64,000 nt of DNA from Eubacterium sp. AF16-48 (GCF_003479405.1 NZ_QUHB01000007.1:104161-168160); one strand, 5' to 3'; positions 1-9,717 are shown, counted from the stretch's first letter. Numbers and translations are program-made. Notes: generated by a model from the letters alone, not told the origin.

Positions 1-546
1 CTTCTTGACTTAATGCTTCCGGGAATAGGCGGATATGAGGTTTGTCGTGAAATACGAAAAACTTCAAAAACTCCTATTATTATGCTTTCTGCTAAAACAG
101 AAGTTTTTGATAAGGTTTTAGGTCTTGAGCTTGGAGCAGATGATTACATGATAAAGCCTTTTGATTCAAAGGAATTAGTGGCAAGGGTTAAGGCTGTTTT
201 AAGAAGATATACTGCGGCTCCACAGCCTGCTGTTTCTCCTTCTGAAAAGCGTGTTGAATACAAGGATTTGATTATTAATCTTTCAAACTATGAGGTTATT
301 TATAAAGGAAAACCTGTGGAAATGACTCCTAGGGAAATCGAACTTTTGTATTTCCTTGCTTCTTCACCAAATCAGGTATTTACAAGAGAACAGCTTCTTG
401 ACCATATCTGGGGCTATGAATACGCCGGTGACACAAGAACCGTAGATGTTCACATTAAGCGTATCCGTGAAAAAATTGCCGACACAGATGAGTGGTCAAT
501 TGGAACTGTATGGAGCGTTGGTTACAGATTTGAGGTACATAAATAA
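1..546 (+). CDS. OmpR/PhoB-family response regulator (5' end outside window)
   Basis: C-terminal part of a winged-helix response regulator. The reading frame is open from base 1 (LLDLMLPG), so the true start and the acidic pocket lie upstream. What is visible is the end of the receiver after the phospho-acceptor (LDLMLPG, then the conserved Thr/Ser and the Lys of IKPFD) and a complete Trans_reg_C DNA-binding domain with the usual TVDVHIKRIREKI recognition helix. It ends 12 bases before the kinase gene, so the two form one two-component operon. The signal is not evident; the architecture is that of VanR/PhoB-type envelope or stress regulators. Confidence 0.93.
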   Translation, partial: LLDLMLPGIGGYEVCREIRKTSKTPIIMLSAKTEVFDKVLGLELGADDYMIKPFDSKELVARVKAVLRRYTAAPQPAVSPSEKRVEYKDLIINLSNYEVIYKGKPVEMTPREIELLYFLASSPNQVFTREQLLDHIWGYEYAGDTRTVDVHIKRIREKIADTDEWSIGTVWSVGYRFEVHK

Positions 547-558
547 TCGGAGCGTACA

Positions 559-1992
559 ATGAGGAATTCAATTTTAACTAAGTTTTTTGTTGGGTATTTT
601 TCTTTTGCGGTACTTGGTTTTTTATTAATTACCTATTGGTCAACAAACCTTATTTACAATCATTTGCTTACTAACGATGCGTCGGAGTTACAGTCCTACG
701 CTTCCATTGTGGTGGATAATGTCCAAAACGCCATTGGGGATTCTATGTATGATATCGACAATCCGGACAATTTCTTTAGTGATTTTAATAAGGTTTTAGA
801 CTGTAATCTTTTGCTGTTAGATAAGGACAATAAACTTGTTTACACCACTGATGACACAAAAGCTCTTACTAACGATGATGCCAATATTGTAATTAAAAAT
901 TTTGACCCAAATGAATATACCGGAAAAAGCTATAAAATAAACAAATTTTACAACATGTATAAAACAGATACTTTAAGTGTTGTTCAGGCCATAAGAAAAA
1001 ATAATACCGTATTCGGATATGTAGTGGTTCATATGCCTACATCCATTATTAAACAAAGCAGTTATGACGTAACTCATGTTTTTTACCTGACTTATGCCAT
1101 TATTCTGGCTTTGTCCCTGATTATCTTTTTTAACTTTATGTGGTTTATTTATTTACCGCTTAAGCAAATAAGATTGGCGGCAATGGAATATGCCCAGGGT
1201 AATTTCAGCTATGACGGCCTTATGGTTAGCAATGATGACGAAATTGGCGACGTGGCAAGTTCACTTAAGTATATGTCAAAGCAATTAAATAATTCAAGGG
1301 AATATCAGAAAACCTTTATTTCCAATATTTCTCATGACTTCCGCTCACCTCTTACTTCCATAAAAGGGTATATTGAGGCTATGATGGATGGAACCATTCC
1401 TCCTGAAGACCATAAGAAATATTTGTCAATTGTTCTTTCTGAAGCAAACCGCCTGGAGAAATTAACTACCGGGCTTCGTGAACTTAACAGCTGGAATACT
1501 ACCGGCCCTGAACTTTTCTTAGAAGAGTTTAATATGGAAAGTGTGATTGCTTCTACTGTAGAAACTTTCCAGGGCAGTTGCGAAAAGAAAAATATTGAAC
1601 TGATTATCCAGTTTCCTCCAAAGCACTACAACGTGTATGCAGATAAAGGAAAAATAGAACAGGTTTTATATAATCTTTTAGATAATGCCATTAAATTTAG
1701 TAACCCTTCCTCTAAAATTGTTATTCGTCTGTATAATAAAGGGGATAAGCAATACTGCTCCGTAAAGGATTTTGGTATGGGTATTCCCAGCGGCAGCATT
1801 GATAAAATATGGCAGCGTTTTTACAAAACCGACTTATCCCGTGGCCGTGACAAAACCGGTTCCGGTATTGGTCTTTCCATTGTAAAGGAAATTATCCGTG
1901 CCCATAATGAAAACATAGACGTTATCAGTACCGAGGGAGTTGGTACGGAATTTGTTTTTTCCATAAAACATGCCAAATCTAAAACCCTATAG
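559..1992 (+). CDS. Sensor histidine kinase, HAMP/HisKA type
   Basis: Membrane sensor kinase of 477 residues and cognate partner of the upstream regulator. Order: TM1 (about 8-30), an extracytoplasmic sensor domain (about 31-170), TM2 (about 174-198), HAMP (about 198-248), HisKA with phospho-accepting His259 in NISHDFRSPL, then HATPase_c with N box (NLLDNAIKFS), G1 (DFGMGIP) and G2 (GSGIGLSIV). All catalytic motifs are intact, so it should be active. The sensor domain is not recognisable, so the ligand is unknown. It is convergent with the Spo0A-like gene, separated by a hairpin. Confidence 0.93.
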   Translation: MRNSILTKFFVGYFSFAVLGFLLITYWSTNLIYNHLLTNDASELQSYASIVVDNVQNAIGDSMYDIDNPDNFFSDFNKVLDCNLLLLDKDNKLVYTTDDTKALTNDDANIVIKNFDPNEYTGKSYKINKFYNMYKTDTLSVVQAIRKNNTVFGYVVVHMPTSIIKQSSYDVTHVFYLTYAIILALSLIIFFNFMWFIYLPLKQIRLAAMEYAQGNFSYDGLMVSNDDEIGDVASSLKYMSKQLNNSREYQKTFISNISHDFRSPLTSIKGYIEAMMDGTIPPEDHKKYLSIVLSEANRLEKLTTGLRELNSWNTTGPELFLEEFNMESVIASTVETFQGSCEKKNIELIIQFPPKHYNVYADKGKIEQVLYNLLDNAIKFSNPSSKIVIRLYNKGDKQYCSVKDFGMGIPSGSIDKIWQRFYKTDLSRGRDKTGSGIGLSIVKEIIRAHNENIDVISTEGVGTEFVFSIKHAKSKTL

Positions 1993-2003
1993 AATTTTAT
2001 TTT

Positions 2004-2047
2004 GCCGGGGAACTGTCAGTTTTATGCAGACTGACGTATTTCCCGGC
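2004..2047 (+). terminator. Intergenic hairpin between convergent kinase and Spo0A-like genes
   Basis: Inverted repeat with arms GCCGGGGAA and TTCCCGGC plus an inner GTCAG/CTGAC pairing. A short T-rich stretch (TTATTTG) follows on the plus strand. It overlaps the last codons of the minus-strand gene and probably ends the plus-strand kinase transcript, but the poly-T tract is weak. Confidence 0.5.
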
Positions 2048-2825
2048 TTATTTGTGCAATAAATTCAGAATTTGTAGGTCTGCCTTTCTTATAGCGTACA
2101 CTATATTTGTCTTTGCTTCCATTATTATATGCATCCTCTACTGACCATGCCACCTCTATGGCATGACGTATGGCCTTCTCAACCCTTTGTGGCGTTGAAT
2201 TATGTTTTTTGGCAACATCAGGATATAAAACCTTTGTAACACCTTCTAATGCATCTTCATTACTTATTACCTCCTTAACAGCGGTAATCATATATCTGTA
2301 TCCCTTAAGTCTTGCAGGGACGCCTATTTCATTTAATTTATTTGATATAATTGTATCCATTCGTGGAATCGTACCTGATTTGGCACATATTGATAAGTCG
2401 TCCGTATTATAATCCGGCATGCTTTTATTTTCTTTTAAGATTTCATTCATCCTCAAATAAACCTTTTTAATCTTTTCAGCCATAATATTGCAATCAAAAG
2501 GTTTCATTATTACATAATTAACACCCCTGTTTAAAGCCTCACTAATTAATATATCCTTATTTATGGATGTAATAATAATATACATTGTTTTAGAATTTTT
2601 AGCTGACTGCTGCATTTTTTCCAATAATGTGTACCCATCGTACACCGGCAACAATAATTCAAACAGAACTATGTCCGGATTATGGTCAGTGTACAACTCA
2701 TACGCTTCCTTTCCATTGTCGGTTTCACCTACAATTTCAATACTTTGATCATCCTTCAAAGCTTTAACTAACTGCCTTCTTACTTCATTTTGTGCATCTG
2801 CAATAAGCACTTTAAATTTTTTCAT
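2022..2825 (-). CDS. spo0A: Spo0A-like response regulator with altered receiver
   Basis: Protein of 267 residues with a CheY-like receiver (about 1-125) and the Spo0A DNA-binding domain (about 160-267). The latter has hallmark stretches: GVPARLKGYRYM, the recognition region RVEKAIRHAIEVAWS, and the PTNSEFI tail. In Spo0A this domain binds 0A boxes (TTTGTCGAA). The receiver is unusual. The phospho-acceptor position of LDIIMP in classical Spo0A reads FELLLP here (codon GAA, Glu), and the second acidic residue of the DD pair is Ala (IADAQN), while the conserved Lys (MKPFD) is kept. It stands alone, not next to spoIVB. It may be a phosphorylation-independent Spo0A or a divergent paralogue. Confidence 0.88.
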   Translation of the reverse strand: MKKFKVLIADAQNEVRRQLVKALKDDQSIEIVGETDNGKEAYELYTDHNPDIVLFELLLPVYDGYTLLEKMQQSAKNSKTMYIIITSINKDILISEALNRGVNYVIMKPFDCNIMAEKIKKVYLRMNEILKENKSMPDYNTDDLSICAKSGTIPRMDTIISNKLNEIGVPARLKGYRYMITAVKEVISNEDALEGVTKVLYPDVAKKHNSTPQRVEKAIRHAIEVAWSVEDAYNNGSKDKYSVRYKKGRPTNSEFIAQISREIRQSA

Positions 2826-2933
2826 TTTTCAAACCTTTCTCTTTCATAGACATTATTTTTCAGTCATATTCACTTACATTCCGTGAATACTCTATTATCA
2901 TAACCCCCGCACTAAAACAAGAGAAGTTCCTTT

Positions 2934-2976
2934 ATGGCACCTGATTCTTGTAAGTTGAACCACTAGTCGGTGCCAT
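2934..2976. repeat. Inverted repeat upstream of the Spo0A-like gene
   Basis: Perfect 8-bp arms ATGGCACC and GGTGCCAT separated by 27 bases, about 110 bases upstream of the Spo0A-like start codon. No T-run follows on either strand, so it is more likely an operator or structured leader than a terminator. Nothing else is recognised between 2826 and 3140. Confidence 0.45.
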
Positions 2977-3143
2977 ATATTACCCACCTTGACGTTTTTC
3001 GATTTTTTGCCTTATTTTATTTAGTGTTTTTAACACTATTATTTTTCTTCATCATTTTATTACATAGTGAAAAATTTATATTAAAATGCTAAATTTGTTA
3101 AATATTATGATGTTGCAATAAGTCATAAATTGTATTATTATAT

Positions 3144-3152
3144 TGCTATAAT
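3144..3152 (+). promoter_or_regulatory. Extended -10 promoter of the ferredoxin gene
   Basis: TGCTATAAT matches the extended -10 consensus TGnTATAAT. No good -35 hexamer is placed 17 bases upstream, as is common with extended -10 elements. A start about 7 bases downstream would leave a very short leader before AAGGAGG at 3161-3167. Confidence 0.5.
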
Positions 3153-3175
3153 CTTATTCAAAGGAGGCTTACAAA

Positions 3176-3349
3176 ATGGCTTACAAAATTAACGACGGTT
3201 GTGTCGGTTGTGGTGCATGTGCAGGCGCTTGCCCAGTTGGCGCTATATCAGAAGCTGACGGAGTATTCGTTATAGATGCTGATTCATGTATCGAATGTGG
3301 AGCATGCACAGGTGCTTGCCCAACAGGATCAATCGAATTAGACGCTTAA
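3176..3349 (+). CDS. 2[4Fe-4S] ferredoxin
   Basis: A 57-residue clostridial-type ferredoxin. Two CxxCxxCxxxCP cluster motifs (CVGCGACAGACP and CIECGACTGACP, residues about 9-20 and 38-49) each bind a [4Fe-4S] cluster, and the two halves are internally symmetric. AAGGAGG lies 8 bases before the ATG. It is a cytosolic low-potential electron carrier, for example for pyruvate:ferredoxin oxidoreductase or hydrogenases. It is monocistronic, with its own promoter and a strong terminator directly downstream. Confidence 0.95.
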   Translation: MAYKINDGCVGCGACAGACPVGAISEADGVFVIDADSCIECGACTGACPTGSIELDA

Positions 3350-3358
3350 TTTAAAAAC

Positions 3359-3403
3359 AAGCAGTTGCAAAACGATTATCGTATTGCAACTGCTTATTTT
3401 TTT
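3359..3403 (+). terminator. Rho-independent terminator of ferredoxin gene
   Basis: Perfect 12-bp stem AAGCAGTTGCAA / TTGCAACTGCTT with a 13-base loop, followed by ATTTTTTT. Confidence 0.93.
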
Positions 3404-3449
3404 CCCTGCCCCCGCATCACAGATGCGTTTACAAGTTTTTTTACTATCC

Positions 3450-4175
3450 TTACTGGGTTGTAACAGGATTTGTCTTTTCTCCAATATGTACCCTGTTTTT
3501 CTTTTCCTTTGACCCGAAAAAAAATCCCGGCTTTTTTTCTTTTTCTGAACCTGTTTTTTTCTGACTTTCCATTACTGTTTTTAATTGCTTTTTCTTACTC
3601 TTATCACTTTTCTTAAGCAAAAGCTTTTCTGCCTTTAATTTCTTCTTTCTTTCCCGTCTGCTCATTTGCTGTCTTGAGCGCATAACTTCGTCTAATTTTT
3701 TATAACGCTCTTCTTCTTTTTCGTCCTGAATCCGCATAAGATAATTCATTTCCTTTAAAACAGTTTCGCTTACGTGACCGCTTACTTCCTTTCCCAGTTG
3801 TGCCGTCTGCTGTTTCATTGCCTTAGCTACTACCTTGTCCATTATTTCCTGAAACTGCTCCATTTTACTTCCTGAAGGCTCTGAAACCTCCAGCCTTCTG
3901 TTTTGCTGCATTGCCGGTGTCATTACCATTCCCTTGTTTCCATCCTGCCTGTCCGGGTCGGTAAGCATCATTTTAATGGTTCTTAAGCTATAACCCTGAT
4001 TCTTTAAATCTCTAACGTTTTTTAATAAATTAATATGATTTTCCGTATAATAGCGATGCCCCATTTCGTTTCTTGGAATTGACACATTAAGTTCTTCCTC
4101 CCAATATCTTAAAACATGAGATTCTACTCCCAGCATTTTAGATGCATCTGATATAATATATCTCTTTTCCCCCAT
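3450..4175 (-). CDS. MerR-family transcriptional regulator with basic coiled-coil tail
   Basis: 241 residues. The N-terminal MerR-type winged helix (about 4-72) is clear: YIISDASKMLGV, then LRYWEEELN and RYYTENHINLL. After it come a Met/Gln-rich linker, a helical stretch (about 105-160) and a very Lys/Arg/Glu-rich C-terminus (about 165-241). There is no effector domain with metal-binding cysteines, so it is not a classical metal or drug sensor. It resembles the MerR-type DNA-binding proteins common in Clostridia (RacA-like architecture). The target is unknown. Confidence 0.8.
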   Translation of the reverse strand: MGEKRYIISDASKMLGVESHVLRYWEEELNVSIPRNEMGHRYYTENHINLLKNVRDLKNQGYSLRTIKMMLTDPDRQDGNKGMVMTPAMQQNRRLEVSEPSGSKMEQFQEIMDKVVAKAMKQQTAQLGKEVSGHVSETVLKEMNYLMRIQDEKEEERYKKLDEVMRSRQQMSRRERKKKLKAEKLLLKKSDKSKKKQLKTVMESQKKTGSEKEKKPGFFFGSKEKKNRVHIGEKTNPVTTQ

Positions 4176-4424
4176 CTCATCCTCCTAAAAAATAAAATTA
4201 AACATTTTCCATGCTGTCTGCCCTAAAGATTCATTCCAGCAATTTTGCGGGCAAATTGCATACTTTTTATTAAACACAAATAAATTATAAATCCATTATA
4301 TTCCCCCTTCAATATGTTCATTACCGCAAATATTGTAACCTTTTGCGGTAGTGTCGAGGAGGGCAGAAAAAAGGAGCTTAAAGCCAATGCCACTGACCTT
4401 AGAGATATTTTTCATAAAACATAT
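4176..4424. other. Intergenic region, one inverted repeat
   Basis: No gene seen. It holds an inverted repeat at 4322-4350 (TACCGCAAA / TTTGCGGTA, 11-base spacer) with no adjacent T-run, so it is not an obvious terminator. Confidence 0.4.
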
Positions 4425-4949
4425 CTATTCTTCACTGTTCCTTACAAAATCATACGTTACTTTCACTTTCTTAACGTTTTTTAATTTTGATTTCTTTGAT
4501 TCAATAATATATGTGTTTGCTCCATATATGACCACGGCAGTTTTATATTGTCCCTCTTCCAACAAATCTCTTTTTTCAACATTTAAAGTGACCTTTTTGT
4601 CTTTTTTAGTTATAGAAAGAAGTTTATAACTAAAAAAATTTAAGTCAATATTTTCTGTTGCGAAAATCAATGCCTTCTTCTTAAAATATGATTTTTTGTA
4701 TTTATTGAGTTTTTTTATATATTTTTTAGGATTATTATAATTTTTCTTTATGTATTTTTTTAATTTTACCAAATCTTTATATGATCTTATAATTTTCTTA
4801 TAACTATTCTTATTGTTCGTATCAGAGTATTTACCGGATACACTAATTTTCTTACAAATATAACCATCTACATTTGCCGCTTTAACATTTACAGAACAGA
4901 TTGATAAAACTGTCAATATAACCACAAAATATTTTAATCCCTTTTTCAT
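4425..4949 (-). CDS. Small secreted Lys/Tyr-rich protein
   Basis: 174 residues with a signal peptide (about 1-24, cleavage after VKA). The mature part is extremely rich in Lys, Asn and Tyr (residues 45-90 are close to half Lys/Asn/Tyr). The second half alternates short hydrophobic strands (KALIFATENIDLNF, TAVVIYGANTYII) and loosely recalls PrcB-C-like domains, but I cannot assign it. It is monocistronic. Function unknown; probably exported to the cell surface. Confidence 0.65.
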   Translation of the reverse strand: MKKGLKYFVVILTVLSICSVNVKAANVDGYICKKISVSGKYSDTNNKNSYKKIIRSYKDLVKLKKYIKKNYNNPKKYIKKLNKYKKSYFKKKALIFATENIDLNFFSYKLLSITKKDKKVTLNVEKRDLLEEGQYKTAVVIYGANTYIIESKKSKLKNVKKVKVTYDFVRNSEE

Positions 4950-5202
4950 ATATTTAACCTCGTAATCTCCTCTTTCAACTTATAATTTCCTGAATTTTTC
5001 ATAGTTAAAATAATATTTCATCCACGACAAATTAACATAATCCCTACCAAATTCCTGCATCTGAAACTTCATTAAACTTTGTTACTTAATACTGAATATG
5101 CGTAAGGTTTTTTCATTGTATCTTAAAAGTCAATTCGTGTCAATTTTTCACTAGCCTTTTGTTTTTCCGGTGAATTTTTTTAATAAATGTTTAAACATAA
5201 CC
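4950..5202. other. AT-rich intergenic spacer
   Basis: No coding potential or RNA recognised. It presumably carries the promoter of the secreted-protein gene. Confidence 0.5.
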
Positions 5203-5245
5203 AAAAAAGTTGTACTATAACAATTATAATTTGCTACAGTACAAC
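5203..5245 (-). terminator. Terminator of the gdpP-rplI-dnaB operon
   Basis: Read on the minus strand: an 8-bp perfect stem GTTGTACT / AGTACAAC with an AT-rich loop, followed directly by TTTTTTGG. It lies just beyond the dnaB stop. Confidence 0.88.
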
Positions 5246-5280
5246 TCCCAATGATTTCTATAAATAGTCCCCTAAATACA

Positions 5281-6624
5281 TTAAATTTGCTCTTCTGCCT
5301 GTTCAGCGTCCTCAAATTTTGTAAACTGTGGTAACCAGACTAACTGAACCTCACCTACAGGGCCGTTTCTTTGTTTAGCAACATTTAAAATAATCCTATT
5401 TCTGTCTTCTTCCTTCTTTTCCTTATCATAATATCTTGACATAAGCATTACAACGTCGGCATCCTGCTCAATAGAACCGGATTCACGTAGGTCAGCCATA
5501 ATAGGTTTTCTGTCTTCACGGGTTTCAGATGCACGGTTAAGCTGCGACAGTGCAATAACCGGCACATTTAACTCTCTTGCAATACCTTTAAGAGTTCTTG
5601 AAATTTCCGCAATTTCCTGCTCACGGCTTCCGTGAGGTGTATTAGTAGTCATTAACTGCAGGTAGTCCACTATAACCAACTGTATGTCTTTTTCCAGCTT
5701 GAACTTTCTGCACTTTGAACGCATCTCACCAATACTGATACCCGGTGTATCATCTATAATAATATTAGAATTTCCAATAATATTAGCAGACTCAACTATG
5801 TTAGCCCACTCATTATCACTTAAATCACCAATACGTATTTTCTGAGAGCTAACCATTGAATTCTGGGAAAGAATACGGTTAATAAGCTGCTCGCTGGACA
5901 TTTCCAAACTAAAAATGGCTACAGGAATATTGTGCTTAACAGCAACTGTTTCCGTTACATTTAACACAAACGCCGTTTTACCTACTGACGGACGGGCTGC
6001 AATTAGAATTAAGTCTGACGGCTGCAAACCGGATAGCTGTGTATCAAGTTTCCTGAAACCGGTTTCAATACCTGTAATGGTGCCCTTGGTCTGGGCTGCC
6101 TGTTCTATCTTGTCAAAAACATTTAGCACTATCTGTCTTACCGGCACATAATCCCCGGTATTACCTGTCTGTAACAGTGAAAAAATATCCCTTTCCGTCT
6201 CTTCTAATATGGCATCAAGAGGTTTATTTCCTGCATAACACGTATTTGCTATTTTTTCATTTGCCCTGATTAAATTTCTCATAACGGCTTTCTCATAGAC
6301 AATCTCAGCATATTGTCTGATATTAGCTGATGTAGGAACCATATCAAGAATATTTCTGATAAAGTCAATACTTATTACCTCTGAAGGAACCTCCATTTCC
6401 TCTAACTTATTTTTGATAGTTACAAGGTCACATTCTTTTCCTTCATTAAAAATTTCAACCATTGCCTTAAACAATGAACCGTATTGTTTATTGTAGAAAT
6501 CTGCATCAGAGAGTTTTTCCATTGCAATGGGGATAGCCTCCGAATCCATAATCATAGAGCCGATTACAGCCTGCTCCGCCTCATTGCTGTGGGGCATTAT
6601 CCTTTTAACAACTGCCTCTTCCAT
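5281..6624 (-). CDS. dnaB: Replicative DNA helicase DnaB
   Basis: 447 residues, the normal length for the hexameric 5'-3' replicative helicase. The N-terminal DnaB_N domain (about 10-110) for primase and loader contacts is followed by the RecA-fold C-terminal domain. That has Walker A (ARPSVGKTAF, about 209-219), Walker B (IVDYLQLM) and the conserved GSREQEIAEISR and KQRNGPVG motifs. It is the last gene of gdpP-rplI-dnaB, 27 bases after rplI, an arrangement conserved across Firmicutes. Confidence 0.98.
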   Translation of the reverse strand: MEEAVVKRIMPHSNEAEQAVIGSMIMDSEAIPIAMEKLSDADFYNKQYGSLFKAMVEIFNEGKECDLVTIKNKLEEMEVPSEVISIDFIRNILDMVPTSANIRQYAEIVYEKAVMRNLIRANEKIANTCYAGNKPLDAILEETERDIFSLLQTGNTGDYVPVRQIVLNVFDKIEQAAQTKGTITGIETGFRKLDTQLSGLQPSDLILIAARPSVGKTAFVLNVTETVAVKHNIPVAIFSLEMSSEQLINRILSQNSMVSSQKIRIGDLSDNEWANIVESANIIGNSNIIIDDTPGISIGEMRSKCRKFKLEKDIQLVIVDYLQLMTTNTPHGSREQEIAEISRTLKGIARELNVPVIALSQLNRASETREDRKPIMADLRESGSIEQDADVVMLMSRYYDKEKKEEDRNRIILNVAKQRNGPVGEVQLVWLPQFTKFEDAEQAEEQI

Positions 6625-6651
6625 TAATTTTACCTCTGCATGTAATCTAAA

Positions 6652-7098
6652 TTATTTTGCCACTACTTTAACTGCCAAAGTACCTGTAACATCCTTGTGA
6701 AGCTTAATGTTTACATTGTATGTTCCAAGAGACTTAATGGCATCAGGAATAACAATTTTTTTCTTATCAATGTCCATGTTAAGCTGTTTCTTTGCTTCAA
6801 GGGCGATTTCCTTGCTGGAAATTGAACCAAATACCTTTCCTTCAACTCCTGCCTGGATTCTTACGATAATGGACTTATTTTTAAGGTCTTCAGCTAAAGC
6901 TTTAGCTGCCTCTAATTTTTCCTTTGCTACCTTTTCTTCATTCTGTTTATGAAGCTTTAAATCGTTAAGATTCTTCCCTGTAGCTTCAAGTCCTAAATTT
7001 TTCTTTAAAATAAAATTTCTGGCATAACCGTCGTTTACTTCTACTATCTGACCCTTTTTACCAAGAGTTTTAACATCTTCTAATAAAATAACTTTCAT
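6652..7098 (-). CDS. rplI: 50S ribosomal protein L9
   Basis: 148 residues, full length. The N-terminal domain (about 1-50, [19 protein letters not shown] with the [12 protein letters not shown] rRNA-binding loop), the long central helix and the C-terminal domain ([10 protein letters not shown]) are all present. L9 sits at the base of the L1 stalk of the large subunit. Its ATG overlaps the gdpP stop (TAATG), which suggests translational coupling. Confidence 0.98.
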   Translation of the reverse strand: MKVILLEDVKTLGKKGQIVEVNDGYARNFILKKNLGLEATGKNLNDLKLHKQNEEKVAKEKLEAAKALAEDLKNKSIIVRIQAGVEGKVFGSISSKEIALEAKKQLNMDIDKKKIVIPDAIKSLGTYNVNIKLHKDVTGTLAVKVVAK

Positions 7099-9167
7099 TA
7101 TATGTCACCCTCCTCTAATTTTCTTTCTATAATATCTTTTAAATGTTCAATGACTTCCTCTACGCTACTATCCCTAACCTGGGCTCCTGCTAAGTTCATA
7201 TGTCCGCCACCGCCAAATTCTTCCATAATAACCTGTACGTTTACTTTATCTACGGAACGGGCGCTAATATATATCTGGTCTCCATAAGGAGTAAACACAA
7301 AGGATGCTTTTATATCCTTTATATTTAAAAGTTCATTTGCTGCCTGAGCCCCAACGACAGTAGGCGAAGATACATCCTGTGCGTTACATACGGATATGGC
7401 ATATTCATCCATAAATACTTCCGTATTTTCAATGGCTTTGGCTTTTGCCTTATAATCATTTAAATCATCTCTGAACATTCTGCGAACCTTTGTAATGTCG
7501 GCTCCATTTTTCTTTAAATAAGCTGCTGCCTCAAAAGTTCTTACACCGGTTCTGTTTATGAAATTGTTAGTATCAATCATAATACCGCCGTAAATTGCTT
7601 CTGCCTCTAGCTTGGTAAGCTTAACTGTTTCGTTAATATATTGCATAATCTCTACAACCATTTCACATGTAGAAGATGATGATAATTCAATATAAGATAA
7701 CTGTGCATTGTCAATAACGTCCGTACTTTGTCTGTGATGGTCAAATACCAAAAGACACTGGGAACGTCTTACCAATTCAGGATATTCCGTATAATTTGCC
7801 CTGCTTACATCCACCACAATTAAGGCATCATTTTTAGTCATTTTAAGGGCTGCTTCCTGACCTGTAATAAACATATCCTCGTCGTATATTTCCATTTCCT
7901 TAAAAGCTTCTACTAACGGAACAACACTGCTGCTTACCTCACCTAATACAATGTGGGCATCTTTTCCTATGGTTTTTGCAATTCTGTAAAATCCAATAGA
8001 TGCTCCAAAGGAATCATTGTCCCCAATGTGGTGTCCCATAATGTATATGGTTTCCTTTGTTTCAATTAAATCACGAAAGGCTGTTGCCTTAACTCTTGAT
8101 TTAACCTTTGTATTTTTTTCAACGGACTTTGTTTTTCCACCGTAATAATAAACCTTGTTGCCATCCTTCAATACCGCCTGGTCGCCGCCACGACCTAATG
8201 CCATGTCAATGGCAGTTCCTGCCAGGTCATAATTTTCAACCAATGTACTGCTTCCCATACCTATACCAATACTTATGGTAATTGGAAGCCCGTTTCCAAT
8301 ATTAACCGTCTTAACCTCGTCTAATACTGAAAATTTATTTGTCTGCATTTTACTTATATACTTTGTCTTGAAAATAACGAAATACTTATCGTTTTCCAGT
8401 TTTCGCACAATTCCGTCATACTGGGCAAAATATTTATTAATTTTTCTGTCAATAAGAGCAACCAAAAGTGTTCTTCTTGTTGCCTCAATACTTTGAAGCA
8501 CCTCGTCGTAATTATCAATATATATATGTCCTGTAACTAAACGTTCTTCCCTGTTTTCCTTAGTCAGCTGTCTTACGTGGGTTTCATCAAACATATACAT
8601 GGAAATAAGGGTTCCGCTACTTTCAGACAAAGCCGCAAGAGGACTTTCCTCACTGTTTCTCATATCAAACAGCTTAAGAACTACTCTGTATTCTCCCTGT
8701 TCCATTTCCACGTCAAATTCATTTCTTCCACTTTCGTCAAACTCTAAATATTCCGGTTTAAAGCTTTCAAAAAGTGCCATTGCAGATTTGCTTCTTACAT
8801 CTTTTCCCTTAAAAATATTTTCCATCTCAATATTAGTCCATAAAATCTTTCCATCCATGTCTAAAAGACTATAGGGAATTTCCATTTCACGAAGCATATG
8901 CCTTTGAACCTGACTGTAATCAGCCCCAAATTCCACCAGCATTTTCGTTATATTAGGTTTAAATCCTAAATATGCAATAACCGTTAAAACTAAATATACA
9001 CCCTCGGCTAATGCCATAAAAATTCCGGCTTTAATATCCACTGCAAACATTACCACAGTAATAATTAACCAAAATGCATTGTAATAAGCCGGCCACTTAA
9101 GGTATTGCTTCATCTGACCCTTCAGTCGTAATCCTTTTCTTTTCTCTTTCATGGTTTTCTTATCCAT
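7098..9167 (-). CDS. gdpP: Cyclic-di-AMP phosphodiesterase GdpP (YybT type)
   Basis: About 689 residues. The start at 9167 is chosen because GGAG lies 6 bases ahead of that ATG; a GTG or ATG 12-15 bases further out is possible. Order: two TM helices (about 20-75), a PAS-like domain, a degenerate GGDEF domain, then DHH and DHHA1 domains. Catalytic features include [27 protein letters not shown] and [10 protein letters not shown], so c-di-AMP hydrolysis should be retained. GdpP sets c-di-AMP levels and through them K+/osmolyte balance and cell-wall stress. First gene of the gdpP-rplI-dnaB operon. Confidence 0.95.
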   Translation of the reverse strand: MDKKTMKEKRKGLRLKGQMKQYLKWPAYYNAFWLIITVVMFAVDIKAGIFMALAEGVYLVLTVIAYLGFKPNITKMLVEFGADYSQVQRHMLREMEIPYSLLDMDGKILWTNIEMENIFKGKDVRSKSAMALFESFKPEYLEFDESGRNEFDVEMEQGEYRVVLKLFDMRNSEESPLAALSESSGTLISMYMFDETHVRQLTKENREERLVTGHIYIDNYDEVLQSIEATRRTLLVALIDRKINKYFAQYDGIVRKLENDKYFVIFKTKYISKMQTNKFSVLDEVKTVNIGNGLPITISIGIGMGSSTLVENYDLAGTAIDMALGRGGDQAVLKDGNKVYYYGGKTKSVEKNTKVKSRVKATAFRDLIETKETIYIMGHHIGDNDSFGASIGFYRIAKTIGKDAHIVLGEVSSSVVPLVEAFKEMEIYDEDMFITGQEAALKMTKNDALIVVDVSRANYTEYPELVRRSQCLLVFDHHRQSTDVIDNAQLSYIELSSSSTCEMVVEIMQYINETVKLTKLEAEAIYGGIMIDTNNFINRTGVRTFEAAAYLKKNGADITKVRRMFRDDLNDYKAKAKAIENTEVFMDEYAISVCNAQDVSSPTVVGAQAANELLNIKDIKASFVFTPYGDQIYISARSVDKVNVQVIMEEFGGGGHMNLAGAQVRDSSVEEVIEHLKDIIERKLEEGDI

Positions 9168-9384
9168 ATATCGCTCCATCACGCCTGTTTAACGCAGTTT
9201 ACAATATTTTTTAAGATATTTGTAATATATTTTACGTCTCTTAATGCCTCTTAGTATACCATTTTTCCGTAAATAATAAAAGCATATAGTTTTGCAGGTG
9301 CAACTTATCCCTTTTCTAATTTACTTTTTTATGTTTTTGTCTTAAAATAATGCTGTGAATTAAGATTATGAACGGAGATTATTT

Positions 9385-9660
9385 ATGTTTAGAGTTTGGG
9401 CAAGAACCTTTAAAAGTAACAAAATGCTTAAAAGCACCACAATAGAACTGGATATTCCTAACGAAACAAGAACTCACAAAGTGTTTATGGCACTGGAGCA
9501 GGTTTGTGAGGAATTTGATTTAAGCAATCCTATCTGGCTGGATACAAATATTAATGAATTTAAACGTATCGCCCGCACAAGGTTTTATTCTGACAGTTTT
9601 GTTGAAACTATAGATTTTGATTATTTGGATTTTTACGTTATAGAAGAGGATGATGTTTAG
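9385..9660 (+). CDS. Conserved small hypothetical protein
   Basis: 91 residues, soluble and acidic at the C-terminus (EEDDV), preceded by GGAG. Motif-like stretches are MFRVWART at the N-terminus and PIWLDTNINEFKRIARTRFY in the middle. No domain is recognised, though small proteins of this look are common next to housekeeping genes in Lachnospiraceae. It is divergent from gdpP and monocistronic. Function unknown. Confidence 0.75.
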   Translation: MFRVWARTFKSNKMLKSTTIELDIPNETRTHKVFMALEQVCEEFDLSNPIWLDTNINEFKRIARTRFYSDSFVETIDFDYLDFYVIEEDDV

Positions 9661-9717
9661 TACTTACATCACCGTAAATACTAAACATATCCTAAAACTA
9701 ATTTTCACATCAAATAT

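Noticed and set aside
4322..4350. TACCGCAAA/TTTGCGGTA as a terminator
   Set aside because: No T-run on either strand and it is not at the end of a gene; kept only as a note on the spacer.
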